Positions 1 to 12,900 of a stretch of 64,000 bases of DNA are shown here, piece by piece. Positions within the stretch are counted from its first letter, which is position 1; each line of letters starts with the position of its first letter. This DNA is from Phorcus lineatus (taxonomy: Eukaryota > Mollusca > Gastropoda > Trochida > Trochidae): assembly GCA_921293015.1 (NCBI GenBank), contig OV121093.1, positions 23,880,622 to 23,944,621 of the forward strand. The letters are read 5' to 3'. The position numbers were made by a program, and so were the translations under genes. The notes below the pieces were generated by a model, which saw nothing but the letters and a program-made list of their open reading frames with translations, made no database searches and was not told the origin of the DNA.

Positions 1-42
1 ACGGGTGCCTAAATTGTAAGAAAGTATTTTAAAGAAAAACTG

Positions 43-1060
43 CACTGTAAAATTGCTGAACACCAGACGTGTTCAATATTAACACATGTAGTGTTTAATT
101 TAGTAACACTAGTGTTCTTCTTGTACATATACATATTTTGTGGTGTTTAAGATATAAACATGCATGTTCAAATTATGAATACGTGTGTTTATCATACAGA
201 CAATAGGTGTTCTCCTTTTGAACACTATGGCATAAATGCCTTATTACTTTCGCATCTGAAATACTTTTTCACAAAAGTTTGTTTGTTCATTAACCTGTGC
301 AAGTTTTCAAAAGTTTAATTTTAAAATTTTTACCTAATCACAATTTTAGAGTATGTTAACTTTTATTTCAAGGGGCTAATAAATCAAAATGTGTTCATTC
401 TTTTTTAACAACTTTATCGGAGCACAATTACTTAAATTAAGACCGCTGTTCATGGATTATTGCATATTTCAATTTAAAAAACGTGGTAATTAGTTTGCCC
501 CTTGCAGGCTTGAACACCGCTGTTCTGCTTTTGAACACCAGTGTAAAATTGCTGAACACCAGACGTGTTCAATATCAACACATGTAGTGTTTAATTTAGT
601 AACACTAGTGTTCTTCTTGTACATACACATATTTTGTGGTGTTTAGATATAAACATGCATGTTCAAATTATGAACACGTGTGTTAACATAAAGACAATAG
701 GTGTTCTCCTTTTGAACACTATGGCATAAATTTTCAAATATGTCTTATTACTTTCGCATCTGAAATAATTTGTCACAAAAGTTTGTTTGTCCATCAATCT
801 GTGGTAAGCTTTCAAAAGTTTAACTTTAAAATTTTTACCTAATCACAATTTTAGAGTAGGCCTATGTTACCTTTTATTTCAAGGGGCTAATAAATCAAAA
901 TGTGTTCATTCTTTTTTAACAACTTTATCTGAGCACATTATTACTTAAATTAAGACCTCTGTTCATGGATTATTGCATATTTAAAATGTAAAAAAAACCC
1001 GTGGTAATTAGTTTGCCCGTTGCGGGCTTGAACACCGGTATTCTGCTTTTGAACACCAGT
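43..1060. repeat. Tandem duplication of the element's left end (about 496 bp x 2)
   Basis: Copy one (43-538) and copy two (539 to about 1060) share nearly the same sequence at an offset of 496 bp, including the start (CAGTGTAAAATTGCTGAACA at 539, one base different from the true terminus), ACTAGTGTTCTTCTTGTACA, and the closing TTCTGCTTTTGAACACCAG. Each copy contains many GTGTTC/GAACAC motifs. The second copy is a few substitutions and one short insertion away from the first. This suggests a duplication of the transposon's 5' subterminal region after or during transposition. Confidence 0.8.
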
Positions 1061-1260
1061 GTTCAAATTTCCCGCTCTTTCGAAAGTTCTTGACCCAAGA
1101 TGCAACGCGAACAGGACGGAAGTTGACTTGGCGAAGCAATTCGAACACGGTGGAGTTGTGAAAAAGTTTCAAAGAACGTTTGGTCTCTTCTTTAGATTCT
1201 TTAGCTACAACGAGGTATTTTACTTTTGTGGCCGAAAAGTTAGTTGCTCTTTTGGAGAAC

Positions 1261-2710
1261 ATGAAGAAGGTTGTTGTAGCGTGCCACAAGTTGATGAAGA
1301 AGGAGACGTCTGATGAGCCCAAAGAGGAGGTATAAATATCAGTCAAAATCTTCGTTCATCATAACCATAAGGTCCATAAACATGTTTTATTTTGACATAT
1401 CTTGAACCTTGTTATTATTTTGAAGCATACCTCCCTTAATGTAGATCATAGTTCATCATACCTCTATATATATCTGTGCATTTTGTGGGTTAGACCTGAT
1501 TTTTTGTATCACCAGTGTCATGGAATTTACGATTTGAAGCTTCTTCGACAAATATGTGTTCACTTATCTCTTGTTCGATACTGATCTTGTTTGTTGGGCA
1601 CTTAAATTGAAGACCTTGCCTTTTGAAAATAATGCCCTGAAAAACAGTTCTTCTCCCTTATATGTACACTCATTGTTGACCAAAACAACCCCTCATTATC
1701 TATATGCCTTATATCTAGGGAAGGATGTGACTATTTAAAAGTTAACGAATATTGCCAAAATAGACACTTGCTTACACTGACATTTTATTTGAAACAGGAC
1801 TCAAGAGCAATGGTTGATGTCATCCGCTTTATCGAGCAAGAAACCAAATTTGACAGAAGTGGGAAAGGGAACACTCCAAACACTCATTTCAAGACACTTG
1901 TTCAAGTACATGATGTAAGTAATAGTGAATAAAACAATCTGTTTTACCATAACGGAAATGAACGTTTGGCTAAGTTATCAATCATCAAAAAAAACTTTAA
2001 TGAAATCCTGTAAATACATTAAGATAATATTGTTATTAAATTCATCTGAGCTATGTTTACCTGTATACGTCTTCAAATGATTATCTGCCGGTAACAGTTT
2101 CGACTTTCAATTTTACCTTGTGAATGATTGCCTCCAGAGACCTTAAATCTTGTTTACATTTATCTTGGCCCAAGGGAACTGTACAATTGTAGACTTCATG
2201 ACAATTGCCCCTACTATAAAAAGGTCACGCAAAAAAATCTTCTAAAAAAACAATGCGAGTCCTAAAATGTTGAAATGTCATTTCAGGATCCTTAGCTATT
2301 GGGATTTTTTATGTATTATATAAAGCCTTATGAGATCCAAATGGTCTATTTATTATATGTTTTTCTTTTTACAGGATGTTGCAGATTCTGACATTGGAAA
2401 AATGTTGATAACCAAGCCAATGGAAGCTCCTCATGTCATCGTTTTCACCAAAGATCAAGCTGTGAAAGGAATGTTCATCGTTGGAGATGGCTGTTCTATT
2501 CGCTGTCAAGGCAGTAGTGTCACTTCCTCAGTCTTGCAACTCATTAGCTTGTACTACAACTTTGATATTGAATATCCCAAGTGTCATGCAATGGTTCTTG
2601 GTCTCTTCCAACAATTTGCCATTGGAGAGCCATATTCGATGCAAACATCCAAAAAATTCAAGTTCTTTGTCCATAGATTCAGACCAGTGTTTGAATCTAC
2701 CGAACTGTAA
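1261..2710 (+). CDS. Spliced unrecognised protein inside the CACTGTAAAAT element
   Basis: Three exons join in one frame, all at phase 0. The first ends at 1329 (GAG|GTATAA), the second is 1798-1914 (ACAG| ... GAT|GTAAGT) and the third is 2375-2710 (TTTTTACAG| ... TAA). The first in-frame methionine is at 1261, which would give about 173 residues. The same frame is open upstream to a stop near 1158, so the true 5' end is uncertain. The C-terminal exon contains a segment ending NFDIEYPKCHAMVLGLFQ, reminiscent of the C-terminal part of multicopy uncharacterised animal proteins often labelled SAMD3-like; that link is from memory only. No catalytic motif was recognised. Position between transposon ends suggests it travels with the element. 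Confidence 0.55.
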
Positions 2711-2745
2711 GAATCAGCCATCAACATTGTTGATCTTTGACTTGC

Positions 2746-2895
2746 CTGCCTTGTACAAATTTGTATTTGATTCAATTGTCGTTCAAATGTTATTAAGTAC
2801 ACCTGTGTATTGTAGGCTACCTGCCTTGTACAAATTTGTATTTGATTCAATTGCCATTCATATGTTATTAAGTACACCTGTGTATTGTAGGCTAA
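2746..2895. repeat. 75-bp tandem duplication after the stop codon
   Basis: Two consecutive copies (2746-2820 and 2821-2895) start CTGCCTTGTACAAATTTGTA and end near TGTGTATTGTAGGCTA. They differ by only a few bases. They lie in the presumed 3' untranslated region of the preceding gene. Confidence 0.85.
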
Positions 2896-4559
2896 GTGGT
2901 GAGATGATATATCCCGATACCAGTTAATGAGGCACCCAGGGACCTGTAATCTGATTGTAATTACAACTTCACAAATTGTGAGGCAATACATGTCCCGATA
3001 CTCTACACATAAAGATTTTAAAGACAGTAGAATAGATTAGAATAGATGAATGGATATAATAAAATCAGTGAATCTAATTGCAGACATAAATCTGAAATAT
3101 TGTTTCTTCATTTTGTCTGATCACCTCCAGTCTTAACTTTAGTGAAAGAAATACTTCAAAAGCTTTTCAAACTATACAATCTTTTGTTAAATATGGAATA
3201 ATATCGAGATATATCTCTTCTCGTGGCTGTATATTGATGTATCAAGGACTCTCTTGTAAGTCTTGTGAAATTATTTCCTGTTTTGGATAGATTTTCTGAT
3301 ACTTGGTACATCCTCGACTACCTTGGGTATACACCAGTTACTGTATATTACCGCGTTTAAGTCGACCCCCAAATATAAGTCGAAGGCCTTTATCAACCCT
3401 TCAAATCCCTGTCAAAAGTCAATAACTCATGTATTAGTCTACCCTGTTTTCTACACATCGCCGAGTGACTGACACATCGACTTGGAGATTGCTTGGAAGT
3501 TTTGATATCGAAGCACATGTTTGAGTGCCATTCTTGAATTTGAGAGTTATAAGAAAGACAAATAGTTTTATGGATGAACTACTTCTTTGTTTCCACAATA
3601 GCGACGTTTTGGTGTAGGTTCTTACACCGTTTTCAAGCACATGCTTCATCCATAAAACTACTGGTCTTCCTAAGATATGCACATGTTAAGATTAAGGGTG
3701 GTTGCAATGATGCTTGTTGTGCTCTCAGAGCACTCTTACTGCAGTTTGTATCTTTGATATATTTGAACAAGAGTATGTTATTTGATTTCCCTATCAAATA
3801 TAAAATAATTGAATTGACTCGTTAGAGTCAAATATCCAACCGTATCAGAATCAAATATCCAAACGTATCAAGGTAGCCTTTCTTCTCAGTCAAACTGACT
3901 GGCAGTGACTCAAGCTGTTTATATTTTTGGATTTCAATAGCATTTAGTTTCTGCATTTTTCTGACTACAGTAATTTCCCATGTTTTCAATGCATTTTGTT
4001 TTAAATTGCATTTATCACATCAATTTTTAAATATATCATATTCGTTTCATTATGTTGTCACCGCTAATGTTTGAAATATTACCCAACCCAATTCACATGC
4101 TCAACTTGTTTCAGTAGTGTTGGGGTATAATGCCATGATAGTGACAACACTTTTTGGTTGGATTGTTGTTTGTTATAATGCAGATTTTATTTTCATTTAA
4201 TTCTTGTTATATCTATTTATTTTATATGGCATAGTAAAGTGCTATACTGCTGCATGTTTTTTAAGGACATAATAGAGGTTTTCATATTGATGCACGATGC
4301 CAAAGAAAAATAGTACTGGTGATTCCACTTGCTTCTTTGAATGTTTTGACAGTAAAAGACAAATTATTAAGTTCAGTAGATACTGTTTATATTTCTGTCA
4401 ACTGAACAGTACCGGTATATACTCATATATTCATGTATTAATTATTTGAAACAGTGTTGTTGTCTTGTTCTTGGTTTAAATTAAATAAATAATTGACCAC
4501 ATGTTTATTGTTTTTCAGTTTTTTTAAGTTTCATACACTGGGTATGCTTTCTGCTATGG

Positions 4560-4975
4560 TGTTCAAGATGTAGAACATAAAATGTTCTAAGTAATAAACA
4601 TAAGGTGTTCAAGATGATAAACATTAGTGTTCAAGATGATAAACATCAAGTGTTCAAGATGATAGCATTATGTGTTTATGAAGTGTTCACTTTTGGAACA
4701 CCCAGGTTTTTAAACATGTAAAAATGTTCAAGAAGTGTTACATGGCTTTGAACATGTAAATGTGTTAACATTTTGAACGTTTGGACGTGTTCAAATGGCG
4801 TTCATCTATGTAACGCTTGGTGTTTAAAAATTGAACACCTGGTGTTTAAAATTGAACACCTTATGTTTAAAATCGAACGTCTAGTGTTCAACTTTGGAAC
4901 ATGTAAAAGTGTTCAAGAAGTGTTACAATTTAGTGTTCAAATAGTGTTCAATTCCTGAACACTTGATTTTACAGT
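4560..4975. repeat. Right subterminal GTGTTCAA/GAACAC motif cluster
   Basis: Dense degenerate copies of GTGTTCAAGATGATAAACAT, then GTGTTCAA and TTGAACACC in both orientations, run up to the terminal ATTTTACAGTG. Motif density and the mix of orientations mirror the left end at 43-1060. Confidence 0.75.
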
Positions 4976-5329
4976 GTGGGTTTCAGTGAAGAGAGAGTAT
5001 ATACCATAAAGACCGAAAGGTTTGTTTACCTGTAGATTCCTTCGTCGTGATGCGCCAATGTGAAATTTAAAAAATAAAAAATAAAAAACACTTTTGTCCG
5101 TGTTTTAGACGGTTTTATTATCCCGATCAGGGTGTTGGTTCCCGAACGAGAACTATTACCCGTTCGAGGGGTTTGCAGAACCTGACAACGATCCGACGCG
5201 AAGCGAGTTCGTTTCTTGCTTTGACCGCCTTACAATACATGTGAATCTTAACGGTCCAGTAAACAATGCACAATTTTGACTTGTTCGACTTTGAGTTCGG
5301 AATTTCCAAATTCTTCAGCTATTTCGTGG

Positions 5330-6390
5330 GGATGCAGTGATTTCGTAGACAAACCAATTTCGTAGACACGAAAGCGGTGAAGTCGTAGACAAATCGAGCA
5401 GTGAATTCGTAGACAGGTTTTAAAACAGGATTAGAAGTAATAATAACAAACCTTTATTTATCCAGCTCAAGGATTCGAACACTAATAGGTTCGATCAAAG
5501 AAATAAAGTGAATAAAAACTATAATAGTCAATTTTGTTGTATTTTGAAACTATTAAAGTAATCCAACATTCATGTGTTATTATCAATTCTTTTAGTTCTT
5601 GTTTGATCTTTTAAAAAAATAAATTAAGGTAACAGGCCCTCCTGTCTAATGCTTTGCCTTTCGTTTGACTGAACTTAAATGAATAATAAATCAATAATAT
5701 ATGAATGATATACTATATCATTTACAAATGAATTACACGTGTCTGTTATTATTTCTGATGCTTTGTCATCTTCAATATCTGAAAGATATATTTATATTTC
5801 GATTAACTCTCCTATGTTGTAGGTGTAGGTTTAGTTATGAATATTCAGATTTCTCGATCGATAACAATTTCACTTTGTCCCCTTCTCCTGTTAGTATTGT
5901 AATATTTAATCTTTTGACATTTTGTTATATTTAAATAATTGTGTATATAACTATACAAACATTGCTATATAGACAAAAGTTCGGACTGAAAGAATTAAAA
6001 CAATTTAATATGTAACATTCAATATTGATCACTATCTGGAAGTTCTAAGAGTGTTTAACAATTTATATGAGGGTCCGAAGTCGACATGACAAGCCAAAAT
6101 GCTGTACTGGGCCAGTGCCGGTTTGATACAGTATGCCACTACTGGCCCAGTGCCGCACCAGCGTTGATAAACCGTACCGGCCCGGTGATGGCGCACGATG
6201 CTGAATTGCTACCTGGGATGATATAAACTACTATAAAAGATAATAATAATTAAAAATAAAAGCCAATATTGACTTAGAAATAAAAAATTTATACTGTCTA
6301 CGAATTCACTGTCTATGAAATTGTGTTGTCAACGAAATTCCCGTATCTACGAAATTTTTTGTCTACGAGATCACCGCAAGCCATTTCGCG
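5330..6390. mobile_element. Non-autonomous inverted-repeat element with TTTCGTAGACA motifs
   Basis: The left 90 bp (5330-5420) carries repeated (AT)TTCGTAGACA and GTGATTTCGTAGACAAA. The right 90 bp (6295-6390) carries the reverse complement, TTTGTCTACGAGATCACCGC, with TGTCTACGAATTCACTG. Paired motifs occur in the same order from each end, so the arms form long, imperfect terminal inverted repeats. The interior is AT-rich with no convincing coding region, plus a GC-rich insertion-like patch at about 6085-6220. It looks like a roughly 1.06-kb miniature DNA transposon; no target duplication was identified. Confidence 0.55.
6085..6220. repeat. GC-rich short tandem motif (GGCCCAGTGCCG-like)
   Basis: Degenerate copies of TACTGGGCCAGTGCCGG recur at roughly 30-60 bp spacing and end in TGCTACCTGGGAT-like sequence, inside otherwise AT-rich DNA. 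A similarly composed patch at 55014-55115 begins ACCCAGGTAGCA, the reverse complement of this ending, so both may belong to one small repeat family. Confidence 0.4.
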
Positions 6391-6663
6391 CCCTTTTAAC
6401 GGTGACCCGAACAATGGAAGTAACGCGTAATCTGATTGGTTATATTTCAATAGGTTGTTGGTTGGGAGTTCAAGGACGAAGGTCAATCTGGTGACCCCTC
6501 TAGCGGGATAGTGTCAGATGTTAGTATCGCATATTGATGATGGACAAATGTTAAGCGCGCGATACTTCATCTGATTTTAATCAGATTGCATTAAGTTACT
6601 GTAGAAGTATTTTAGATTTTAACGACAGTTCTACCTTCAGCCGAATCTGAGTTGTTCTTGCAG

Positions 6664-6923
6664 ATTTCGACGGGGACGGGGTGTCTGACAACATAAACTT
6701 TGTGATCCGAAGGCTAAAGGTTCACACAGACCCGGAGGAGATCTCCTACCGTCTGAACGGTCACTTCGGGGTGGAGAAGTTTCTCGAGCTGCACTCTACC
6801 GCCAACTACTCCCAGTATTGTCTCAGCTATATGTTCACCCATAGAGACTTCGACGGGGGCACCCTGGGGCTCGCTTGGACAGCAGGCGATGAACAGGCGG
6901 GGGGACTCTGTGATACCTACACG
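6664..6923 (+). CDS. ADAM10: ADAM10 exon: start of catalytic domain
   Basis: The acceptor CTTGCAG precedes 6664 and the donor ACG|GTAACG follows 6923. It begins mid-codon (one base is supplied by an unseen upstream exon) and encodes [18 protein letters not shown] through [20 protein letters not shown] and LCDTYT. This corresponds to the vertebrate stretch containing GVEKFLEL and RDFDDGVLGLAW. Confidence 0.92.
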
Positions 6924-9900
6924 GTAACGCGATAATGTGTTTGAAGGAAGAACACGTGGCAGAACATCAACTCGCAAAAGCAAAGCTTGACTAGCGTTTT
7001 ATGTTAGTGTTTCGCTATGTCAGTAATGTCCGTCACTACTTTGCATGGCTACCGGAAGTTCAAATTCTTGCTATGCATAGTCTCAGAAAAATCTCTATAA
7101 GTCATTAAAAGCGCATTTTGTTTAATTCTTTCCTATTCATCCTGCAATGTTGAAGCCAGTTGTAGAAGTGCACGTCAATCGGAATCATTCCATCCCGTTT
7201 TTTGTGTAAATCAAGTGACAAGATATAGGTAAGAGTTGTGGAGGTAGTTGAACTATGACCATGTTATTCAGCTTGGTTATCCTCGAAAAACTCCCTCCTT
7301 CTAAGGTAGATATCATTATAAATAACTGAACCAGTCTCGCCTACGGTTTTTTAAGTTCAAGTCCTCGATTATACACCAGTGATTTGTGCCGATAAAGTGC
7401 TCTCAAACCACGCGTATAAACACGCGTATAAACTTACCTACACAGTTGAATATCTTCTTCACGCAGACGATTTCTGAGATTGTGATTCTACCAAACCAAA
7501 GACCAGTAAGCTTTGCATAAGTCGATAAGGTAACTGAACACTTAGACTTGCGCGCCGAAATCTCTATGCACTACAAACTTATAGCTCATTCATCAAACAA
7601 ACTAGTCATAATCAAGTATCAACTGAAACATATTTTCTTCATAATTATCTTCTACGTTCTAGGCACGCCACAATACGTAACCTCAAAATAATGCAATTTC
7701 TAACAAGCACTGATATTGGACTTTTTACTGTCGAGATTTTATATTATTTGGTATTGTCTGATGTTGGAGTTTTGTCCGGATACCCATAAGCCACACATTA
7801 TATAATGAAATTGCATATAATTATATGAATAAACGAGAATTGTTACCTCCATCTTGTTTGGTGACCTTAAAAATTGTTTAAAGAATTATATCCGGGCTTG
7901 TTAATCTCTTTGATTTTCATTTACAAAAATATCTAACAGATTTCCCAAACCTATTGTAAAATGTATGTGTTTGTATTGACCAGACGTACCGCCAAGGGTC
8001 GCTGACCCTCAACACGGGGGTAGTGACGTCACTTAACTATGGCAAGACGGTGCCCTCTCACGTGACTGCCCTCACACTGGCTCACGAGATCGGACACAAC
8101 TTTGGAGCTCAGGTACCCAATGGTCTTTTTTTCCGTTCCCGCAGCTTTCTTAGTCATATAGAATCAGGAGTTCAGTGGGCCAAAGTACAAATACGTTTTC
8201 ATTTTCAAAGCTTTCAATCACTTGACAAACCATGTTTACTGGGGATTTTAAAGTGCATATCAATTGTTTTATTTAAATCGCACCAGACTTTTTGGTGTTT
8301 AGAAAGTTGTTCATTGTTCATTATAACATTTCAAATATTACTTACGACAAGCATAAAAGGCGTCATAAACAAACTATATGTGAAACTCGTCTTCTGTTCG
8401 GCCAGAAAAACAAAACGAACATGCATATCAACTTATATTTTGTTATATTTTCTAAACTTCTGTATTTCTGTGAGACAAAGGGTGAAATCCTAAATTTACC
8501 AAAAAATCTTTAAAGTGATACTTTTATATACATAGATTATTGATACCATTTTAAACTTACTTTTGGTGGGACAGGAACATAACCCTTGCAAGTAACATGT
8601 ATATCACAACAACATAACAGGGTAAAACAAGATCAAAGCATCACTTTTTCATATCAATGTTCAACAAGGTCTCCACTTTCATTTCTGTTTCTGGTCACCG
8701 GTTAACATTATTGGTAGTCATGGCCATCTTGCATATCACTTGATCATGTGAAGAACATGTGTCAGTATTGTGTAATGCCCAGTTCCTCATCTACGAGATG
8801 AATATCCGCACGTCTGTATGTAAGCACCGTGTAGTGAACAGCATCAACTTGACCATCACTGACCGTGTCTGTAAGCACCGTGTAGTGAACAGCATTAACT
8901 TGACCATCACTGACCGTGTCTGTAGGCACCGTGTAGTGAACAGCATTAACTTGACCATCACTGACCGTGTCTGTAGGCACCGTGTAGTGAACAGCATTAA
9001 CTTGACCATCACTGACCCTGTCTGTAAGCACCGTGTAGTGAACAGCATTAACTTGACCATCACTGACCCTGTCTGTAAGCACCGTGTAGTGAACAGCATT
9101 AACTTGACCATCACTGACCCTGTCTGTAAGCACCGTGTAGTGAACAGCATTAACTTGACCATCACTGACCCTGTCTGTAAGCACCGTGTAGTGAACAGCA
9201 TTAACTTGACCATCACTGACCGTGTCTGTAAGCACCGTGTAGTGAACAGCATTAACTTGACCATCACTGACCGTGTCTGTAGGCACCGTGTAGTGAACAG
9301 CATTAACTTGACCATCACTGACCGTGTCTGTAGGCACCGTGTAGTGAACAGCATTAACTTGACCATCACTGACCGTGTCTGTAAGCACCGTGTAGTGAAC
9401 AGCATTAACTTGACCATCACTGACCGTGTCTGTAAGCACCGTGTAGTGAACAGCATTAACTTGACCATCACTGACCGTGTCTGTAAGCACCGTGTAGTGA
9501 ACAGCATTAACTTGACCATCACTGACCGTGTCTGTAAGCACCGTGTAGTGAACAGCATTAACTTGACCATCACTGACCCTCCAGGCATCATTTACAATAC
9601 TCTGCCGGCAACGTTTAAATTCATCAACACTTTTGACAACTGTAGAGTATGCAATTGAGTAATCGCCCCATGTATCGACCGTGTCTTCATGGATTTCCTG
9701 TGCAGACATTCCTCTCCTGAACAAATACCTGAAGACTGCACGCTTTTCTACATCATTCATTTTCCAATGTTCTTCACCCTTTTGCAATTTGGGATGTGAC
9801 ATGTGGAAAACTACTCTACGGATCGTTGTAATATTTTGTCACTAGCTTTAGAAATATTGCTCTCAATGGTTATAGATAATTTGGTAATAGTGGATGTTAC

Positions 9901-12900
9901 ATCTTGCTTATCCTGCGAGCTTTTTTATTTACCCTCGAGGAAATAACCTCCGTCTGTCTATGGGTCGGTTCCATTGAAACCCACTTTTTAAAAAAAATTC
10001 GGACCTAAAGCATTTAAGGCCTTTGACAGGTTTAGAGTAAAGGTCTAAATCTACACTCTTAAATCCTCCTACTCGAGGGTAGACACAATAGCCTACTGTA
10101 TTTGGTAGAATAAAAGTAATACATTATAATTCTCGATTATCGTGTAAACATAAGTACGTACAAAGAGCTCTTAGACAGTAATGGCAGGTTGACCAGAATC
10201 TCACAAATGTGGAGTAGTTTCAAGTTTAATAAGTGTATCTTTGTCAGTATTGTATTGTTTCTCGAGGTTACTCTTATTGTAAGTAAACTTTGGTTTCAGT
10301 TTGTTGTTTTGTTTTGAATATGGCGTATTTCACGTTTAAAATGATCATGTTAAGTACTTTATTTCTATATGCAGGATATCCAGGATATTAAGATTTGACA
10401 CAAAGGGTATTTTCTTTATGTTTCTCCATTCACTTTCGTCGATGTAACCTTCAACATTGGTTTTAGAGAGGGGGTGTTCCTATGTACATTGCAATGACGT
10501 CTTTATCTTGATCGTTCTCGAATTCCGGCGATAAAGGCTTACCTAAGTGCACATACATGCAGCTTACTCTTGTACGGCTTGTAGAAATCGTTTCGGCAGA
10601 CACTATATGAGATTTATTAAAACGTTCCTTAGAATAACTAGGATTGCCTATCTGTAGACTCCTGTACAGTGGAAAGGGACAACCTCTCGTTGAGCTGGCT
10701 TGATTACGCATCGTTTGAAACAACTTGTACGTCTCTAGAAACAACTTGTACGTCTCTAGAAACAACTTGTACGTCTCTAGAAAAAATTTGACGAACTTTT
10801 CCAAAAAATATTTTTTATTTTTGGAGGTCTTTCAATGGTTACTGTATACAAACTTTTACACGTATTTCTGCGTAGATTCCTTGATAAAAGATTGCATCAG
10901 CCACAGTTAGTGATTTCGGTCTTCTAGTATAAGGGTCTTCAAAGTAAAAGATTCTGAGGGATGGGTCGTAACGGAAAAGATTAGAATACGCAAAAATCAA
11001 TACTGCATCAATGTCACGTGACCTACGAAATTATCATGCTTTAGTATATTTACATTTTTTGATTTCGAATCGTTATCAACAGGTTGCAAATCTCCGGAAC
11101 CTTTCTCCGTAACGTTTCATATAGGAAATACAAGGTCGCAATGAAATTAAAGCGGCGGTAAAACCACCGTGACGCAAAGGTTTAGTTTCGTATTACGCAG
11201 CGGGTATAATATTACGAGTTTTTAAGAGACGTTCGTAAAAAAGGTAGCAGAAAAAAGAGGATCATGCACATGCGCAATAAACCACTTCTTTATAATAGAT
11301 GATGGACAAGCGAATTTTACGGTGGCATATTAGGGCCATCTGTTTTTTTATTTTTATCTTGAAATTTCAAGAAAAAAGTTGAAATTTCAACATGTCCATC
11401 TTGAAATTTCAAGATACTTATGTTGAAATTTCAAGATATTAAGTTGAAATTTCAAGATAATAAGTTGAAATTTCAAGATATTTATGTTGAAATTTCAAGA
11501 TAATTATGTTGAAATTTCAAGATAAATAAGTTGAAATTTCAGCATAGCATCTTGAAATTTCAAGATAATGATATATATATAAGGATTTGATCTGTCAAAG
11601 TCAGCATTACTTGCGTGGAAGTCTCCTTGATTAGACGTCCCTACATATAAAGAAAGTCTTATTGTAGATATATTACAAATAAACATACAAACTAAATCAG
11701 TAATAATGTGTGTATGTATGCATGTATGTGTATGTATTTGTATGCATGTAAATGTATATGGATGTGGGAATGATGTATTTATGTACTTTCTTATGTATAA
11801 ATCATGTTGGAATAAACGTTTTTAGTATCTTATGTAAGAATGATATAACCAGTGCCAACGAACCGTGACCACCCCTCTGTACCATCACTACACCATCACG
11901 TCACTTCAGCTCACCACGCCGTCATCTTCCAGGATCGACATATGTGAGATTGTGCTTTTGATTTTGTGAATATGTGTATGTGATATCAGCTTCTTCTTCA
12001 TTGACTGTGATAAGACACTTTACATCTATTATATTTTACCCATTGATCTGTGATATGCATATATACATGTGACACTATAAACAAGACTGTGATAACCGTG
12101 ATATGTGATATCTGTGAGCATCAATGAGACATTGGGAGACATTCATCAGTAATGAAATGTGACATTTGATTGATATCCATGGACCTCCTTTATTCTTATT
12201 ATTGAACTGACATTTTGGAAAACCTTTATTCTAAATATTCTACATTAGAAAGATGTTGAAAACACATCCGACATGGTCGGGTGGTGACATGAAAGTGTCA
12301 CACGTCACAGGCATGGAACGCACGTGATTTGGCGTGTAGCCAAATACGGGTAGCACATACGACTCACTACATAAAGACAGTGGAGAAACAACCTTCTGAT
12401 GGAATAAAAGGGAAATAGAAGGCTGTCGGCGACATATATATAGAATTTTGGGAGGTTGTGTGTATTCAGTTGATACCTTGCATTATAAGGATTAAACACA
12501 GACCAAAATTATATCATCGGAAATTATTAGTGATATGTATGTTCTATATTAAAACGTGAGAGACAGTCTTATTATACATAAGAGACAGTCATAAACATTC
12601 TTACAAAGAATGCGGGTAACCTTATAATCAAACATGCGCGGTCTTACATACATAGGAACATAGGAACAAACATATACGAAGCGTTATAAAGTAAAGATTC
12701 ACATACACATATGAATTAATATATTTAATACATATCACGAATACTTTACCGATGATATTATTGTGGTCTGTGTTTCATCATCCAATAGAAAAGATATTTA
12801 AAAAATACACACAACCTCCCCGAAACCTACCATTTATACATACATACAATATGAGTACATTAATTCCAACATAATCTACTAGTACAACAATATATACTAG

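Larger units (their letters stand above)
43..4976. mobile_element. Candidate DNA transposon with CACTGTAAAAT termini and subterminal GAACAC arrays
   Basis: The left end reads CACTGTAAAATTGCTGAACA and the right end, read on the - strand, begins CACTGTAAAATCAAGTGTTC. This gives an 11-bp perfect terminal inverted repeat. Both ends are packed with the short motif GAACAC/GTGTTC in both orientations (43-1060 and 4560-4970), the layout of transposase-binding subterminal repeats known from CACTA/EnSpm and hAT elements. The dinucleotide TG abuts both ends, which could be a 2-bp target duplication but is too short to trust. The interior holds a small spliced gene (1261-2710) and no recognisable DDE transposase. 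The superfamily is undetermined; the CACTG start resembles CMC elements. Confidence 0.6.
9850..11310. other. ADAM10 intron, mostly AT-rich, with small repeats
   Basis: No coding exon is recognised. A possible miniature element lies at 9927-10084, where TTTACCCTCGAGGA faces TCCTACTCGAGGGTAGA as terminal inverted repeats. Three copies of GAAACAACTTGTACGTCTCTA lie at 10717-10779. Confidence 0.5.

Noticed and set aside
1059-1313. An 84-codon + strand frame and an overlapping 112-codon - strand frame at the left transposon end
   Set aside because: A different + strand frame joins correctly by phase to the exons at 1798 and 2375, so these are shadows.
8759-9658. A 299-codon + strand frame (repeated [17 protein letters not shown])
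   Set aside because: It is the complementary reading of the 51-bp repeat; only the - strand frame matches a mariner transposase.
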